Of a stretch of DNA of 64,000 bases, positions 43,543-53,022 are shown in pieces. Source of the stretch: Myxococcota bacterium (GTDB lineage Bacteria > Myxococcota_C > UBA6777); the NCBI GenBank assembly GCA_023150835.1, contig JAKLKB010000016.1:6003-70002 (forward strand), written 5' to 3'. A program made the translations under genes and the position numbers. Under the pieces are notes generated by a model. That model was given only the letters and a program-made list of their open reading frames with translations. It made no database searches and was not told the DNA's origin. Within the stretch, counting starts at the first letter, position 1. Each line of letters starts with the position of its first letter.

Positions 43543-45264
43543 CTATTCGCACTTTTTCGCGCCTGCTGCGGGATTGTACGCCTGCCCGGGTGGGCAGCGA
43601 CATGTGCTGATCTCGTCTTGCTTGTACCATGCGTACCGAAAATATTGCACTGTGTTGTCTGTAAATCGCACAAACCCCGTAAACTCGTACTCTTTGGGCC
43701 GTATATTGACTTTTTTTACATAGCACTTGCTGTTTTCGCAACGCGCACCGCTTGTCAAACAATCTTCGACTTTCGTGCAACTTGTTGCGCCACCTGTCAT
43801 AGGCTCGTAGCATTCTCCGTTTGAGCAGATCCCACCCACAACCCCCTGACTTACACAATCCGCGTGGCTCACACACAATCGCGCTTGATAGCTGCTGTTC
43901 CATGTCTGTGTGTGGGTTCGCTCCTCGTTCTTCAACAATACGCTCTGTGAGTACTTCATCCAAGAACAAGTCGTCTCGATCGGAAGATCCCGACTATACC
44001 GCCTTGCCGACAACTCATCGTAACACGAGCCTTTCAAACAGCGATCGCTCTCTTTGTCTTGACACTCCTTGTCTTGCGTACAAGCCGAACCCTCCAAATC
44101 CAACCGCTTCTCGTGGCATTTGTTGTCTTGGCACACATAGCGACAAGACGCTGGATCTTTTGCATCTTTGCAATTGCCCGTAGGATCGCAGTCTTCGTCT
44201 TTCACGCACGAGGTCTCTGCGATCAGCTTACCCGCCAACCGAAACAAGATACACCTCGCAGGTGCTTTGCCTTCTTCATGCACACGAAACGGATAATACA
44301 CGCACTCTGGCTCAAACTGGCCTCGCTGCGCCTGACAGTTCTTGTAAGCCTCCTGATTCACCGCCTTAAAGTAGCAGTATTTTTGACCGTTGACTTCCAA
44401 ACATTTTTTCGTTGCATCCGCATCATCCACCGCGATCCCTCGGCAATCGCTGTCTTGTGTGCAAGACGACGCCTGTCCCGCTCCGTCCTTGTAGCGGATC
44501 ACGCAGAACCCGCCCTCACACTTATCGCCCCCAACACCCGCACAATCCGCATCTTGACGGCACAGGATATCGTACTCACGATGTTGCTTTTTTAACGTAT
44601 CGCAGTAAGCCGCTTCGCATTCAAAATTCGCCGAACATACGACGTTTGAGAAAGTCACCAGATCAAGCTGCGTCAGCGGTGTTTTCGGCGGATAATCGTT
44701 CTTGATCACCAAACGATACCGCTTCTCAAGCTCCAACCTATCCCCCGAACCGTTCGCATCGCCACCGTGTAATTTCTTAACAAACTTTCCGTCCTGATCG
44801 AGTTCTTCGACCAAAAACTCTTTGCATGTGTTGTTTCCAACGCGAAAGATCTTCGGCGCTTTTCCTGCCCCTTGCCCACAAGTCACTTCCAAAAGCCCAC
44901 ACCCAAGGCTTTTGCTGGTGCATACACCGTTCACGATCTTTTCTGCGCTCACCACCTTAAACGTCTCGATCCCGCACTTCAGTTCGGCCTGTTCTCCATT
45001 GATCGACAACGCGCAATTGTCTCCATCTTTTCCTGTATCTCCTTTGTCGCCTTGTTTGCCGGTCTCCCCATCGATCCCATTTTTCCCGTTGGTTCCGTCC
45101 TTTCCCGGACGCAGCACATAACTCTCTTCTCCACACTTCAACGTCGCTGTACCATCTCCATTCTTTTGTAACGTGCACGTTGGGCCGCAACCTTGCACAA
45201 AGACCATCCCCCACGCGCACAACACAAGACCTGCGCACCTCAAACACCATCGCATCGACTTCAT
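43543..45264 (-). CDS. Cys-rich lipoprotein with collagen-like segment (paralog L3)
   Basis: 573 residues. Signal peptide with lipobox VQGC, then the two-Cys module CTLQKNGDGTATLKCG, a collagen-like run of G-x-y triplets (GKDGTNGKNGIDGETGKQGD and on), and a second two-Cys module (CALSINGEQAELKCG). The middle and C-terminal regions hold many CxxDxDC modules (CTQDSDCRG, CVKDEDCD, CTQDKECQD) and end with FVRFTDNTVQYFRYAWY and a CRCPPGQAY tail. ATG at 45264 with AAGGAGG. Last gene of a three-gene minus-strand operon (gaps 28 and 83 bp). Function unknown. Confidence 0.88.
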   Translation of the reverse strand: MKSMRWCLRCAGLVLCAWGMVFVQGCGPTCTLQKNGDGTATLKCGEESYVLRPGKDGTNGKNGIDGETGKQGDKGDTGKDGDNCALSINGEQAELKCGIETFKVVSAEKIVNGVCTSKSLGCGLLEVTCGQGAGKAPKIFRVGNNTCKEFLVEELDQDGKFVKKLHGGDANGSGDRLELEKRYRLVIKNDYPPKTPLTQLDLVTFSNVVCSANFECEAAYCDTLKKQHREYDILCRQDADCAGVGGDKCEGGFCVIRYKDGAGQASSCTQDSDCRGIAVDDADATKKCLEVNGQKYCYFKAVNQEAYKNCQAQRGQFEPECVYYPFRVHEEGKAPARCILFRLAGKLIAETSCVKDEDCDPTGNCKDAKDPASCRYVCQDNKCHEKRLDLEGSACTQDKECQDKESDRCLKGSCYDELSARRYSRDLPIETTCSWMKYSQSVLLKNEERTHTQTWNSSYQARLCVSHADCVSQGVVGGICSNGECYEPMTGGATSCTKVEDCLTSGARCENSKCYVKKVNIRPKEYEFTGFVRFTDNTVQYFRYAWYKQDEISTCRCPPGQAYNPAAGAKKCE

Positions 45265-45347
45265 CCGCAACCTCCTTCGATTGACCGTTTCTTCAAATAT
45301 CCCTACACACCGAAACCTACACGGATATCTCGCTGCCGCGTGTCTTC

Positions 45348-46718
45348 TCAGCGGCATTGATTATTTTCTGGATCAAACACCGTCCCTTCGGGGCAATAGC
45401 AACGTTGAATCACTTCATCCGCCGAAGCATACAGATCAAAACGAAAAAATTGTCTCGAACCATCGACGAAATCCACATACCCCGAAAGCTCATAGCGCGG
45501 ATCTGCGCCGCTTCGCTTATCGAGACTTTCCCAGATCGCACGATTGCGCTCGGGTTCGTTCGGATAAAACAGCGTTTGTGTCGTCCTCACCCAGCCGCAA
45601 AATGAATTCCCGGGAAACATCCGCTCATAAATAATTTCTGTTGAGGCTGTTTCTTTTTTGCGAAATCTTCCTGAAAAACGAAACACCACACAACGCCCTC
45701 GTGGCTGTTCTTCTCCTTTGACCAGTTCATGCCGTGGGAACGGATAAAACGCACATTCATGCTCAAATTGTGCACGCGTTAATTCGCAGTAACGGCGCTT
45801 TTCCACGCTGACCTGCCGCCGATAACACACCCCACTTGCCCGCTCGCAAAAAAATCGCTCCGCCGCTTTCCCTTCCTCCAAACAATCGCTGTCTTGACGA
45901 CACACCAAACCACCCTTCTCTCGCCGCTCATAGCACAATTTGTTGCTTTGCAAACAAATTGTCTCTTGTCCTGCACAGGGCTGTTGGGCGCACGAGATAT
46001 CGTACGTTCCTTTCTCTTCTAATTCTTGGCAATACTGCGCGTTGCATTCTTTGTCTTTGTTGCAATTCACATTCGAATAAGTCTTCAATTCGACTGGATT
46101 TGCTTCGTAGCTCGCTCCGATCTTCTGCCCGATACGCAAACGGTAATACCGCTCAAGAACAAGCTGCTCTCCGGTGCGTGTCGCTGTCCCGCTTCTCAAC
46201 ACGTTCAAGACTTTCCCATCGCTTGACGGGGTGCTGACTTCCGCTATCTCAAAAAAATGGCAGACCCCACCGCCTACCACAAAACTTTGCTCTGCTCCAT
46301 CATGCAAGCACCGCACGATCACTTGTTCGCAACCTCCCCCAAGATCCTTGCTTTCAAAACGGCACGTCTTTTCTGCTGATAACACTTCTCCGTTTAATAC
46401 GATAAAACTTTGTCTTTCTTTCTGATCAAAACCTTTGCATCGTAGCACACCTGTTCGTGGATCTTGCGCTGCTGCAGTAAACGTGCAATTCGCCGCTCCT
46501 TGCGCTCCTTGGACTCCTTGCGTTCCTTTCTCACCAACCAAACCATCCTTGCCTTCTGTGCCGTTCGCACCCGACTTCCATGTATAGTCGGTTCCCTGAC
46601 AAGTGATCTGTTCCACCCCGTCTCCTCTCTTTTCCCAACGACAAGGAGCCCCACCACAGCTTTGCAATCCGATCCAAAAAACGCCCACAACACCAAAGCT
46701 CCACCACCTGACACGCAT
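45348..46718 (-). CDS. Cys-rich lipoprotein with collagen-like segment (paralog L2)
   Basis: 456 residues. Lipobox LQSC; module CRWEKRGDGVEQITCQG; collagen-like GANGTEGKDGLVGEKGTQG run; second module CTFTAAAQDPRTGVLRCKG. A CNKDKECNAQYCQEL-type Cys region follows, then the conserved tail CELTRAQFEHECAFYPF, CVVFRFSGRF, GYVDFVDGSRQFFRFDLYA and CYCPEGTVFDPENNQC. ATG 46718 with GGGAGG; the frame is open to 46880 without a signal. Closest relative is the gene at 46747-48180. Confidence 0.88.
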   Translation of the reverse strand: MRVRWWSFGVVGVFWIGLQSCGGAPCRWEKRGDGVEQITCQGTDYTWKSGANGTEGKDGLVGEKGTQGVQGAQGAANCTFTAAAQDPRTGVLRCKGFDQKERQSFIVLNGEVLSAEKTCRFESKDLGGGCEQVIVRCLHDGAEQSFVVGGGVCHFFEIAEVSTPSSDGKVLNVLRSGTATRTGEQLVLERYYRLRIGQKIGASYEANPVELKTYSNVNCNKDKECNAQYCQELEEKGTYDISCAQQPCAGQETICLQSNKLCYERREKGGLVCRQDSDCLEEGKAAERFFCERASGVCYRRQVSVEKRRYCELTRAQFEHECAFYPFPRHELVKGEEQPRGRCVVFRFSGRFRKKETASTEIIYERMFPGNSFCGWVRTTQTLFYPNEPERNRAIWESLDKRSGADPRYELSGYVDFVDGSRQFFRFDLYASADEVIQRCYCPEGTVFDPENNQCR

Positions 46719-46746
46719 CTTTGCCTCCCGTCTCGAACCGTCTGTT

Positions 46747-48180
46747 CTATTCGCATTGCCCTGTTGTTGGATTGAATGTTTGCTTTTCAGGAGGACAAGA
46801 GCAGCTTTGCCAAAAAGCCTCTGCATTTGCATAAAATTCATGAAAAAAGTATTTTCGTGTACCATCCACAAACTCTGCAAACCCAGAGAAAAAATGCGAA
46901 GAATCGCTCCGTTCCCCCCGATCCACCGTTTCCCAGATCGATTTGTTTCGCTCAGTTTGACCGAGATAAAACAAAGTTTGGATGACTTTCACCCAATTAC
47001 ACGGCGTCCCTCCAGGAGTCGCACGCGAATAAACGACCTCGCCCCCAGAAGAAGGCACTCGCCTCAAACCGCCCGAAAACCGAAACAACAAACACTTTCC
47101 CGTACCTTCTCCTGCACGATCCTCCGCAAAAGGATAGAACACACACAAACCTTCGACCAATTGTCCGCGCGCCAAACGACAATAGTCGTATTCTTTCTGC
47201 TTGATCTTCCGCCGATAACAATCCCCACGCAGCGCATCACAGAACACACGTCCCAATGCCAGCGCCTCTTTTTCCGTTGTCTCTCCCACGCAGTCTGCAT
47301 CCGTAGTACAACCAAAACCCGTAACTTTTTCATAACAAAGACCCACTTGTTTTCCTTTTTCATCCACAAATTCTCGGCAAAAGTCTGTATTCTCACCACA
47401 GTCTGCTTGCACTGAAACCATCCGACAGCTTTGATCATAGGCTCCAATCAAGACGCGGGGAGGAGACGTAAATCGATCTCGGAAAGCCCCTTGTGTTCGC
47501 AAGACGTCACAATAGCTTGGATTACATTCGGATGCAGAATGGCAACGATAACGCGAAAAAGAGTACAGCCCGGGCGTTTGGGTGGCTTGTATATTTTTTG
47601 AGCGCAACGTGAATTGGTATCGCTCATGGATATCCAGCCCAGTTCCGGGGCGATTGGGCGCCCCGTTGCGCAAGATCTCGCCCGTTGCTTTACCGTCTTT
47701 ATCGAGCTTTTCGATCGAAAAAGTATTACAAGAATTCACACCGATTTGAAATCGACTTTGTTCGCTACCTTCACCGCAGATCACCTCAAAGGCCCCGCAG
47801 TCCGCATCCAACACCTCAAATCGACAAGCTCCTGCCGCCTGAAAGCCATCCCCGTTCAAAACAACCCACTCTTTGCTGTACTCTTTTTCTCCTGCCCCTT
47901 TGCATCGCAACATGCCTGTTCGTGGATCTGTCTGAGAGCGCAAAAACACACAGTTGGCCTCACCCGATGGCCCCGCTTCACCTTTCCCACCATGAGTTCC
48001 CTGCGCCCCGTCCGGCCCCACTTTTCCTTCCGCACCGTCTCGAACGGTGTAGCTTACCCCACCGCAGACCCACGTCACCTGACCATTTGTACTCGACCAA
48101 TTGCAGCGCTCGCCTTGGCATCCTTCAAACACCCAAAACAGCAGAAAAAAACACCACCCCAACCTCCTCCACACAACCAT
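46747..48180 (-). CDS. Cys-rich lipoprotein with collagen-like segment (paralog L1)
   Basis: 477 residues, first gene of the minus-strand trio. Lipobox FEGC; module CNWSSTNGQVTWVCGG; collagen-like GAEGKVGPDGAQGTHGGKG run; second module CVFLRSQTDPRTGMLRCKG. Then ICGEGSEQSRF, a Cys region (CRMVSVQADCGENTDFC, CTTDADC), and the family tail CRLARGQLVEGLCVFYPF, CLLFRFSGGLRR, GFAEFVDGTRKYFFHEFYA, CSCPPEKQTFNPTTGQC. ATG 48180 with GAAGGGAG seven bases upstream; a GTG three bases earlier is in frame. Divergent from the plus-strand trio across 899 bp. Confidence 0.88.
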   Translation of the reverse strand: MVVWRRLGWCFFLLFWVFEGCQGERCNWSSTNGQVTWVCGGVSYTVRDGAEGKVGPDGAQGTHGGKGEAGPSGEANCVFLRSQTDPRTGMLRCKGAGEKEYSKEWVVLNGDGFQAAGACRFEVLDADCGAFEVICGEGSEQSRFQIGVNSCNTFSIEKLDKDGKATGEILRNGAPNRPGTGLDIHERYQFTLRSKNIQATQTPGLYSFSRYRCHSASECNPSYCDVLRTQGAFRDRFTSPPRVLIGAYDQSCRMVSVQADCGENTDFCREFVDEKGKQVGLCYEKVTGFGCTTDADCVGETTEKEALALGRVFCDALRGDCYRRKIKQKEYDYCRLARGQLVEGLCVFYPFAEDRAGEGTGKCLLFRFSGGLRRVPSSGGEVVYSRATPGGTPCNWVKVIQTLFYLGQTERNKSIWETVDRGERSDSSHFFSGFAEFVDGTRKYFFHEFYANAEAFWQSCSCPPEKQTFNPTTGQCE

Positions 48181-48319
48181 CACACCGCTCCCTTCGCCTT
48201 GTGACCGCTATTTCGCGAAACTCAAACGTGCCCACCACACCTGACACAAACACGACGACGCTATTTCGGCCCTTTCCAAAAACTATGCCTATCACTATTT
48301 TCCTTATCCCAACACACAC

Positions 48320-48427
48320 CTCTTTGCAAACCCCACCAAACCATACCGCTTTTGACATTCACAGCCCTGCACAGGCGGGCGATGAGGCGTCACAACTCTT
48401 TGCAAGCCCCACCAAACCATACCGCTT
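48320..48427. repeat. Pair of 32-bp direct repeats
   Basis: CTCTTTGCAAACCCCACCAA-type sequence ending CATACCGCTT occurs at 48320-48352 and, with one difference, at 48396-48427; start-to-start distance is 76 bp. Could be operator sites or a remnant of a small duplication. Confidence 0.75.
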
Positions 48428-48645
48428 GGCCTTCGCCCTCTCTGCCGCTTGCTCCCCACAAAAGCGCTTTCTGCCTCGCGCCCACTCACCGCGAGATCAG
48501 CCCAGTACACGATCAAGCACGAAATCGTACGCGATCGTGCACTCGCCGCCCTCCCAGTCTTTTCAGCGTTGGCTCGTTAAAACCCCCCACATCCGCGACA
48601 TACCTAACGGCGCTGCCGCCTTTGGAAAACGTCTGCTCCTTTGCC

Positions 48646-48763
48646 ATAGGAGTGACGCAGTGGAAAAGGGAAAGCGTGAAGAATCAAACCATTGTAGGGG
48701 CGGTTCGCGAACCGCCCGCGCCCGAACGTTGGCCTTTTTCGTATCGAACTGCGTCAGTCCTAT
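48646..48763. mobile_element. MITE-like element, 118 bp
   Basis: Inverted ends ATAGGAGTGACGCAGTGG (48646-48663) and GAACTGCGTCAGTCCTAT (48746-48763). The interior carries a perfect 20-bp palindrome at 48698-48717 (GGGCGGTTCGCGAACCGCCC). Same length and largely same sequence as the copy at 57927-58044. No coding capacity, so any movement would depend on a transposase elsewhere. Confidence 0.85.
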
Positions 48764-49079
48764 GCCACAGAGGTTCCAACCAACTGCATCACGCCTCTTC
48801 GAGATCTCTATCAACACAACAGGCACACGCTTTGCTGAGGCCACACCCCACCCTGTTTTGGGTAAGTACCACTTGTTGCCAAAAACCCCGTGATCGCGCC
48901 ACCCCAAGCGGTGGCGCTGCTGGTTTTTTCAAAACAACGCTCGCTCAGCCAAAACAGGGCCAAGAGGTTCGGGTCCTCTCGCAGTACCCCACCCCACAAC
49001 ACAAACCAGCAGCGTCCATCTGCGCGGAAAACAAAGCGACCGCAGCCACGATGTCTTGCCGCCATCATAGGAGTTCTCG

Positions 49080-50378
49080 ATGAAAAAACTTCCTTTCCAC
49101 GTATTCTATACGGCAAGTGTTCTGAAATTTTCGTTCTTTTTTTTCGCTTTTTCTTTACTTTTTTCGTCTGTGGCTTGCTCTCCTCCGTGCACGATCACCC
49201 CACGCACTGACGGAAGCGCAGAACTTCGATGCGGCGGTCAAACCTATGATATCAAAAACGGAAAAGACGGAGCCAGCGGAAAAGACGGAGCCAGCGGAAA
49301 AGACGGAGCCAGCGGAAAAGACGGAGCCAGCGGAAAAGACGGAGCCAGTTGCTCATTCAAAAAGGAAGCGGATGGAACAGGCACCGTGACCTGCGGAAGC
49401 GAACCCCCCGTCAAAGTCGCATTGCCCGAAAATACTCTCTTGAATGGCATCCCCTACCATGTATTCCAAAACATGCAAGACGGCTTCACGGTAGTGAAAT
49501 TGACCGAAAATGGCGTATACGACGGCGTTTTAGATCCCGAGAAAGATGTCTTTGATCTCACCAAAACTTTCGTCGTGATGTTTTCGATCAAATCCACGAC
49601 CTTCCAACCACGCTACAACAGAATTCTCGAAACCCCTTCGACATTGGTCTGTTCAAGCGACACGGATTGCCCGGCTGGAGGCTCTTGTCGAATCAAGCAA
49701 GTTTGCAAAGAAGACGGAGAATGCCTGCAAAGCACCGCCAAATGCGAGATCCCTCAAGGTGAAACACAAGGGTTTTGCAGCACCAATTGTAAAAAAGACG
49801 AAGACTGCCTCGCAAAAGGAGCAACCTGTACCCAAGGAAATTGCACAAAGGCTTTCTGTACTGTATGCACCGATGACGTGGATTGCCCTGTGAATACGCG
49901 ATGTAAAAATTCTCGCTGCGAATCCTCCGAAACCGTCAACAACATCGGCATCTACAGCCTCGCGAACGCCGTTCCCTGCGAAGGAACCAGCCCAGACGCG
50001 AAGAATCTTAGTTGCACCACAAAAGGCTCCTCTTTTTGCGATCTTGAAGAGAACAAATGCGTACATTTTCGACTGGCTCGCGAACGTTTAGACGAATTTG
50101 TCGTGCAGTGGTCAATGATCCAGATCATACCACAAAGAACTGTTTTTCTTCGCCTTCTCAGCTTCTGCGATGCCTCGATCGAATTTATCTTGGGGCGAAA
50201 ACTCGATCCCGTTTTTTATCAAAAATTTATCTGGGGCAACCTCGGAACACCGGGTGTAGACAAGTTCCAATTTATCGGAACATTGAGTTTGCCGGGTTAT
50301 GGAAATAAATCACGATACACATGGCAAGCGCATTTCAAAACCGATGGATATCAAGAAAAATGCGGACTCGCTCCCTAA
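49080..50378 (+). CDS. Cys-rich lipoprotein with GKDGAS collagen-like repeat (paralog R1)
   Basis: 432 residues, first of the plus-strand trio. Signal peptide with lipobox SVAC; module CTITPRTDGSAELRCGG; five perfect GKDGAS repeats; second module CSFKKEADGTGTVTCG. Next comes a domain shared by the trio, GIPYHVFQNMQDGFTVVKL through DVFDLTKTFVVMFSIK, then Cys pairs (CSSDTDCPAGGSC, CKKDEDC, CTDDVDCP) and a C-terminal helix-beta region (RLARERLDEFVVQW). ATG at 49080 with ATAGGAG. Predicted surface or periplasmic lipoprotein; partner unknown. Confidence 0.88.
   Translation: MKKLPFHVFYTASVLKFSFFFFAFSLLFSSVACSPPCTITPRTDGSAELRCGGQTYDIKNGKDGASGKDGASGKDGASGKDGASGKDGASCSFKKEADGTGTVTCGSEPPVKVALPENTLLNGIPYHVFQNMQDGFTVVKLTENGVYDGVLDPEKDVFDLTKTFVVMFSIKSTTFQPRYNRILETPSTLVCSSDTDCPAGGSCRIKQVCKEDGECLQSTAKCEIPQGETQGFCSTNCKKDEDCLAKGATCTQGNCTKAFCTVCTDDVDCPVNTRCKNSRCESSETVNNIGIYSLANAVPCEGTSPDAKNLSCTTKGSSFCDLEENKCVHFRLARERLDEFVVQWSMIQIIPQRTVFLRLLSFCDASIEFILGRKLDPVFYQKFIWGNLGTPGVDKFQFIGTLSLPGYGNKSRYTWQAHFKTDGYQEKCGLAP
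49260..49349 (+). repeat. Five 18-nt tandem repeats encoding GKDGAS
   Basis: Five consecutive copies of GGAAAAGACGGAGCCAGC, identical except for the last base. In frame; they form the collagen-like stalk of the R1 lipoprotein. Perfect identity indicates recent expansion or active homogenisation. Confidence 0.97.
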
Positions 50379-50417
50379 TCAAAGCCACGACGCTGTAATA
50401 AATAAGGTATGCTCTCG

Positions 50418-51599
50418 ATGCAAAAAAACACACGACGCTCTATTTTTACGCCTTCTTTTTTTCTCAAGATCAGCTTTTTGCTGCTTGTTCTGGGCGGCGC
50501 ATCGTCTTGTGGTGCGCCATGCTCACTCAAAGAAAACGCCGATGGCAGCGCGTTGTTGACATGTGGCGATCAGTCCTACACCATCCGCAGCGGCAAAGAC
50601 GGCGCACAAGGCCGCTCTTGTGAAATGAAAGACAACCTTGACGGCAGCGCAACCATCGCCTGTGGAGATCAGCTTTATCTGATACGCAAAGGCCAAGACG
50701 GTCTCAACGGAAAAGACGGCCAAAGTTGCAATCTGCGCGACAACGGAAACGATAGCGTGACCATCCTGTGCGGCACGCAAGAATATACCCTACCCCGAAC
50801 GACCGATACCATCAAAGGAATCCCCTACACTGTCTTTCAACAGCTTTCGGATGGTATTACGGTGATTCGCTTAAAAAAAGACGGCAGTTTTTCACATGTC
50901 CACGATGCAGCGAAGGACGTATTGGATCTCACAGAACCGTTCGTTTTGTTGTTCTCATTAAAAGTGCCTTGGGAAACAGTCTTTTATCCCAAAGTCGAGA
51001 TCAAAGCAACCTGCACCACAAGCCAAGATTGTCTTGCTGTAGGGGCAGAGTGCCGCAATGGCCGTTGTTCATCTTGTAGTGCGAATAGCGATTGTCCAAA
51101 TGATTCTTATTGTGCAAATGCAGAGTGTCGCAGTAACTTACCAGAAAATAATCCTAATTTCTTTATCTTAAGCCACCTGTCTTGCGATGGAGCCACACAC
51201 GAAGAACGAAATGCGAATTGCAAAACCAAACAAATGGAGTTTTGCGATGAAGAAACCCGTCGTTGTGCGCATACAGATATGATGAGAAAAAGAGATGGAT
51301 TTAATCGACATCGTGTTGAACTTTTTTATACGCTACCTTATCGGCAAAATCTTTATTACGTGCAAGACTCCTGTAACTTTAGCAAGTTGTTGGCCGAGCG
51401 CAACATCGCTCAACCCATTATCGCCTCTTACTGGACTAATTTTGGAGACAAGGCGGGAAATGTGGAGATCGTCGCTCAATTTGGCAAAATCGAAAAAATG
51501 GAGAAAGAGGGCCGCCCCTATGGCGCACAGATCCGCTATGTTTGGAAAAGTAAATTCAGCATCGCCAACTACGCTCAGAAATGCCTGACGTTGCCCTAA
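50418..51599 (+). CDS. Cys-rich lipoprotein with three two-Cys modules (paralog R2)
   Basis: 393 residues from ATG 50418 (an ATG nine bases upstream is also possible; the TAAGG ribosome site fits 50418 better). Lipobox ASSC. Three two-Cys modules: CSLKENADGSALLTCGDQSY, CEMKDNLDGSATIACGDQLY and CNLRDNGNDSVTILCG, separated by short GKDG linkers. Then the trio domain GIPYTVFQQLSDGITVIRL and DVLDLTEPFVLLFSLKV, Cys pairs (CTTSQDCLAVGAEC, CSANSDCPNDSYC) and a C-terminal region like R1. Spacing to R1 is 39 bp, so cotranscribed. More A/T-rich than its neighbours toward the 3' end. Confidence 0.88.
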   Translation: MQKNTRRSIFTPSFFLKISFLLLVLGGASSCGAPCSLKENADGSALLTCGDQSYTIRSGKDGAQGRSCEMKDNLDGSATIACGDQLYLIRKGQDGLNGKDGQSCNLRDNGNDSVTILCGTQEYTLPRTTDTIKGIPYTVFQQLSDGITVIRLKKDGSFSHVHDAAKDVLDLTEPFVLLFSLKVPWETVFYPKVEIKATCTTSQDCLAVGAECRNGRCSSCSANSDCPNDSYCANAECRSNLPENNPNFFILSHLSCDGATHEERNANCKTKQMEFCDEETRRCAHTDMMRKRDGFNRHRVELFYTLPYRQNLYYVQDSCNFSKLLAERNIAQPIIASYWTNFGDKAGNVEIVAQFGKIEKMEKEGRPYGAQIRYVWKSKFSIANYAQKCLTLP

Positions 51600-51698
51600 A
51601 TGGGCCTACGGGCCTACGCATCTTCTAGCGACTGGATTGGCCCACTCCACGGACACAAACACACGCAACACCTCTCCCAAATGGCAAGGAGTCTTTCC

Positions 51699-53009
51699 AT
51701 GTCGTGTAAAGAAAAAACCTTTTTAGTACGGTACTTACGAGCATTTTTTTTGACTTTCGCACTCGCTCTCTTGTTCGGAGCTCCCGCATGTTCGCCACCT
51801 TGTACGCTGACGCCAAACGGCGACAAAACAACAACGCTTCGCTGCGGTGATCAAACCCACACCATCGCAAACGGAAAAGATGGAACGAACGGCCAAAACG
51901 GTCAAAGCTGTGCGCTGAGCAACAACCCAGACGGAACCGCAACTCTGCGGTGTGACGACGGGAAAGAATACAAGATCAGCAGCGGAAAAGACGGAACAGA
52001 CGGCAAAAGCTGCTCCTTAAAAGATCAACCCGACGGAACCGCACTGCTCACCTGCGGCACAGAATCTTTCACAGTACATCGCGGACAAGAAAAAGATCTT
52101 TTTGGCGTACCACAAAAGATCTTCGAGTCTTTGCCCGAAGGACTCCATCTTTTCTTGTTTAAAGAGGATGGTAGCTTTCAAAAAGTCTTTGACAAAAGCA
52201 AAGACACGCTCGATCTTTCAAAGCCGCACCTTGTTGTCGTTATCCTAGAAAAATCATGGAATCCATACTATACGCTACCCAAAGCAAGCTCGACTCGGAC
52301 TTGTATCCAAGATACTGAATGTCCTGCATCAGGAGTATGCCGTATCAAAAAGATTTGTAAATCAGATAACGATTGCCAACTATTTCGTAGCTTATGCAAG
52401 ATCAATCCCGGTGAGCAAGAAGGCTTTTGCGAAAAAAATTGCCTATTCAACGAAGATTGCGAAGCCAACGGTGCCGTTTGTAGCACAGGTGTTTGCGACA
52501 AAGGTGTCTGCTCAAGCTGTGCAAACAACAATGACTGCCCAACAGGTACATCGTGCCGAAACTCGATCTGCGAAGGCGAGATCAACACCAACCTCATCGC
52601 CTACAATACGAGCAACGTAGCGTGCGCAGGAACCACAGAAAAAGCCAAAAACGAATTTTGTAAAAACAACAGCCTTGAATTATGTGACACAACCTTGAAC
52701 CGTTGCGCCCACACGCGGTTGGCCCGCATTGAACTCGCAGAATTTTCCCACCAATGGGCGTCTTTCTTGGTGCTCCCCCATCGTCGCGTGCTTTGGAGGG
52801 TCTATGACGCATGTGTTCTTTCTCGGTACTTCTACTCACGAAAAGTTCCGAGGGATACCCTTGAACGCCTTTTTTGGAGAGCTTTCGGGGACAACCAAGG
52901 AAACGTCGAGTATGTCGTGAGGATCCCTGTGCTGGAAACGCAAACCAACGTGCGCTACGAACTCAAAGCGAAGATGACGCTCGGAGACTACTCGCAACGG
53001 TGTTTTTGA
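51699..53009 (+). CDS. Cys-rich lipoprotein with three two-Cys modules (paralog R3)
   Basis: 436 residues. ATG 51699 follows AAGGAG at good spacing; the frame is open from 51600, directly after the R2 stop, but that segment lacks a signal. Lipobox APAC. Three modules: CTLTPNGDKTTTLRCGDQTH, CALSNNPDGTATLRCDDGKE, CSLKDQPDGTALLTCG, with GKDGTNGQNG linkers. Trio domain GVPQKIFESLPEGLHLFLF, DTLDLSKPHLVVVILEK; Cys pairs (CIQDTECPASGVC, CANNNDCPTGTSC) and the RLARIELAEFSHQW tail. Ends 13 bp from the convergent MopE-like gene. Confidence 0.88.
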   Translation: MSCKEKTFLVRYLRAFFLTFALALLFGAPACSPPCTLTPNGDKTTTLRCGDQTHTIANGKDGTNGQNGQSCALSNNPDGTATLRCDDGKEYKISSGKDGTDGKSCSLKDQPDGTALLTCGTESFTVHRGQEKDLFGVPQKIFESLPEGLHLFLFKEDGSFQKVFDKSKDTLDLSKPHLVVVILEKSWNPYYTLPKASSTRTCIQDTECPASGVCRIKKICKSDNDCQLFRSLCKINPGEQEGFCEKNCLFNEDCEANGAVCSTGVCDKGVCSSCANNNDCPTGTSCRNSICEGEINTNLIAYNTSNVACAGTTEKAKNEFCKNNSLELCDTTLNRCAHTRLARIELAEFSHQWASFLVLPHRRVLWRVYDACVLSRYFYSRKVPRDTLERLFWRAFGDNQGNVEYVVRIPVLETQTNVRYELKAKMTLGDYSQRCF

Positions 53010-53022
53010 GAGCGTGCAAACG

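Larger units (their letters stand above)
48181..49079. other. Central divergent intergenic region of the lipoprotein block
   Basis: 899 bp without a convincing gene. It holds two 32-bp direct repeats (48320-48352 and 48396-48427, CTCTTTGCAAACCCCACCAA-type), a pair of CACGATC/GATCGTG half-sites (48505-48542), and the MITE-like element at 48646-48763. Promoters for both lipoprotein trios should lie here. A 77-codon and several longer open frames are present on either strand, but they lack ribosome sites and family resemblance. Confidence 0.6.
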
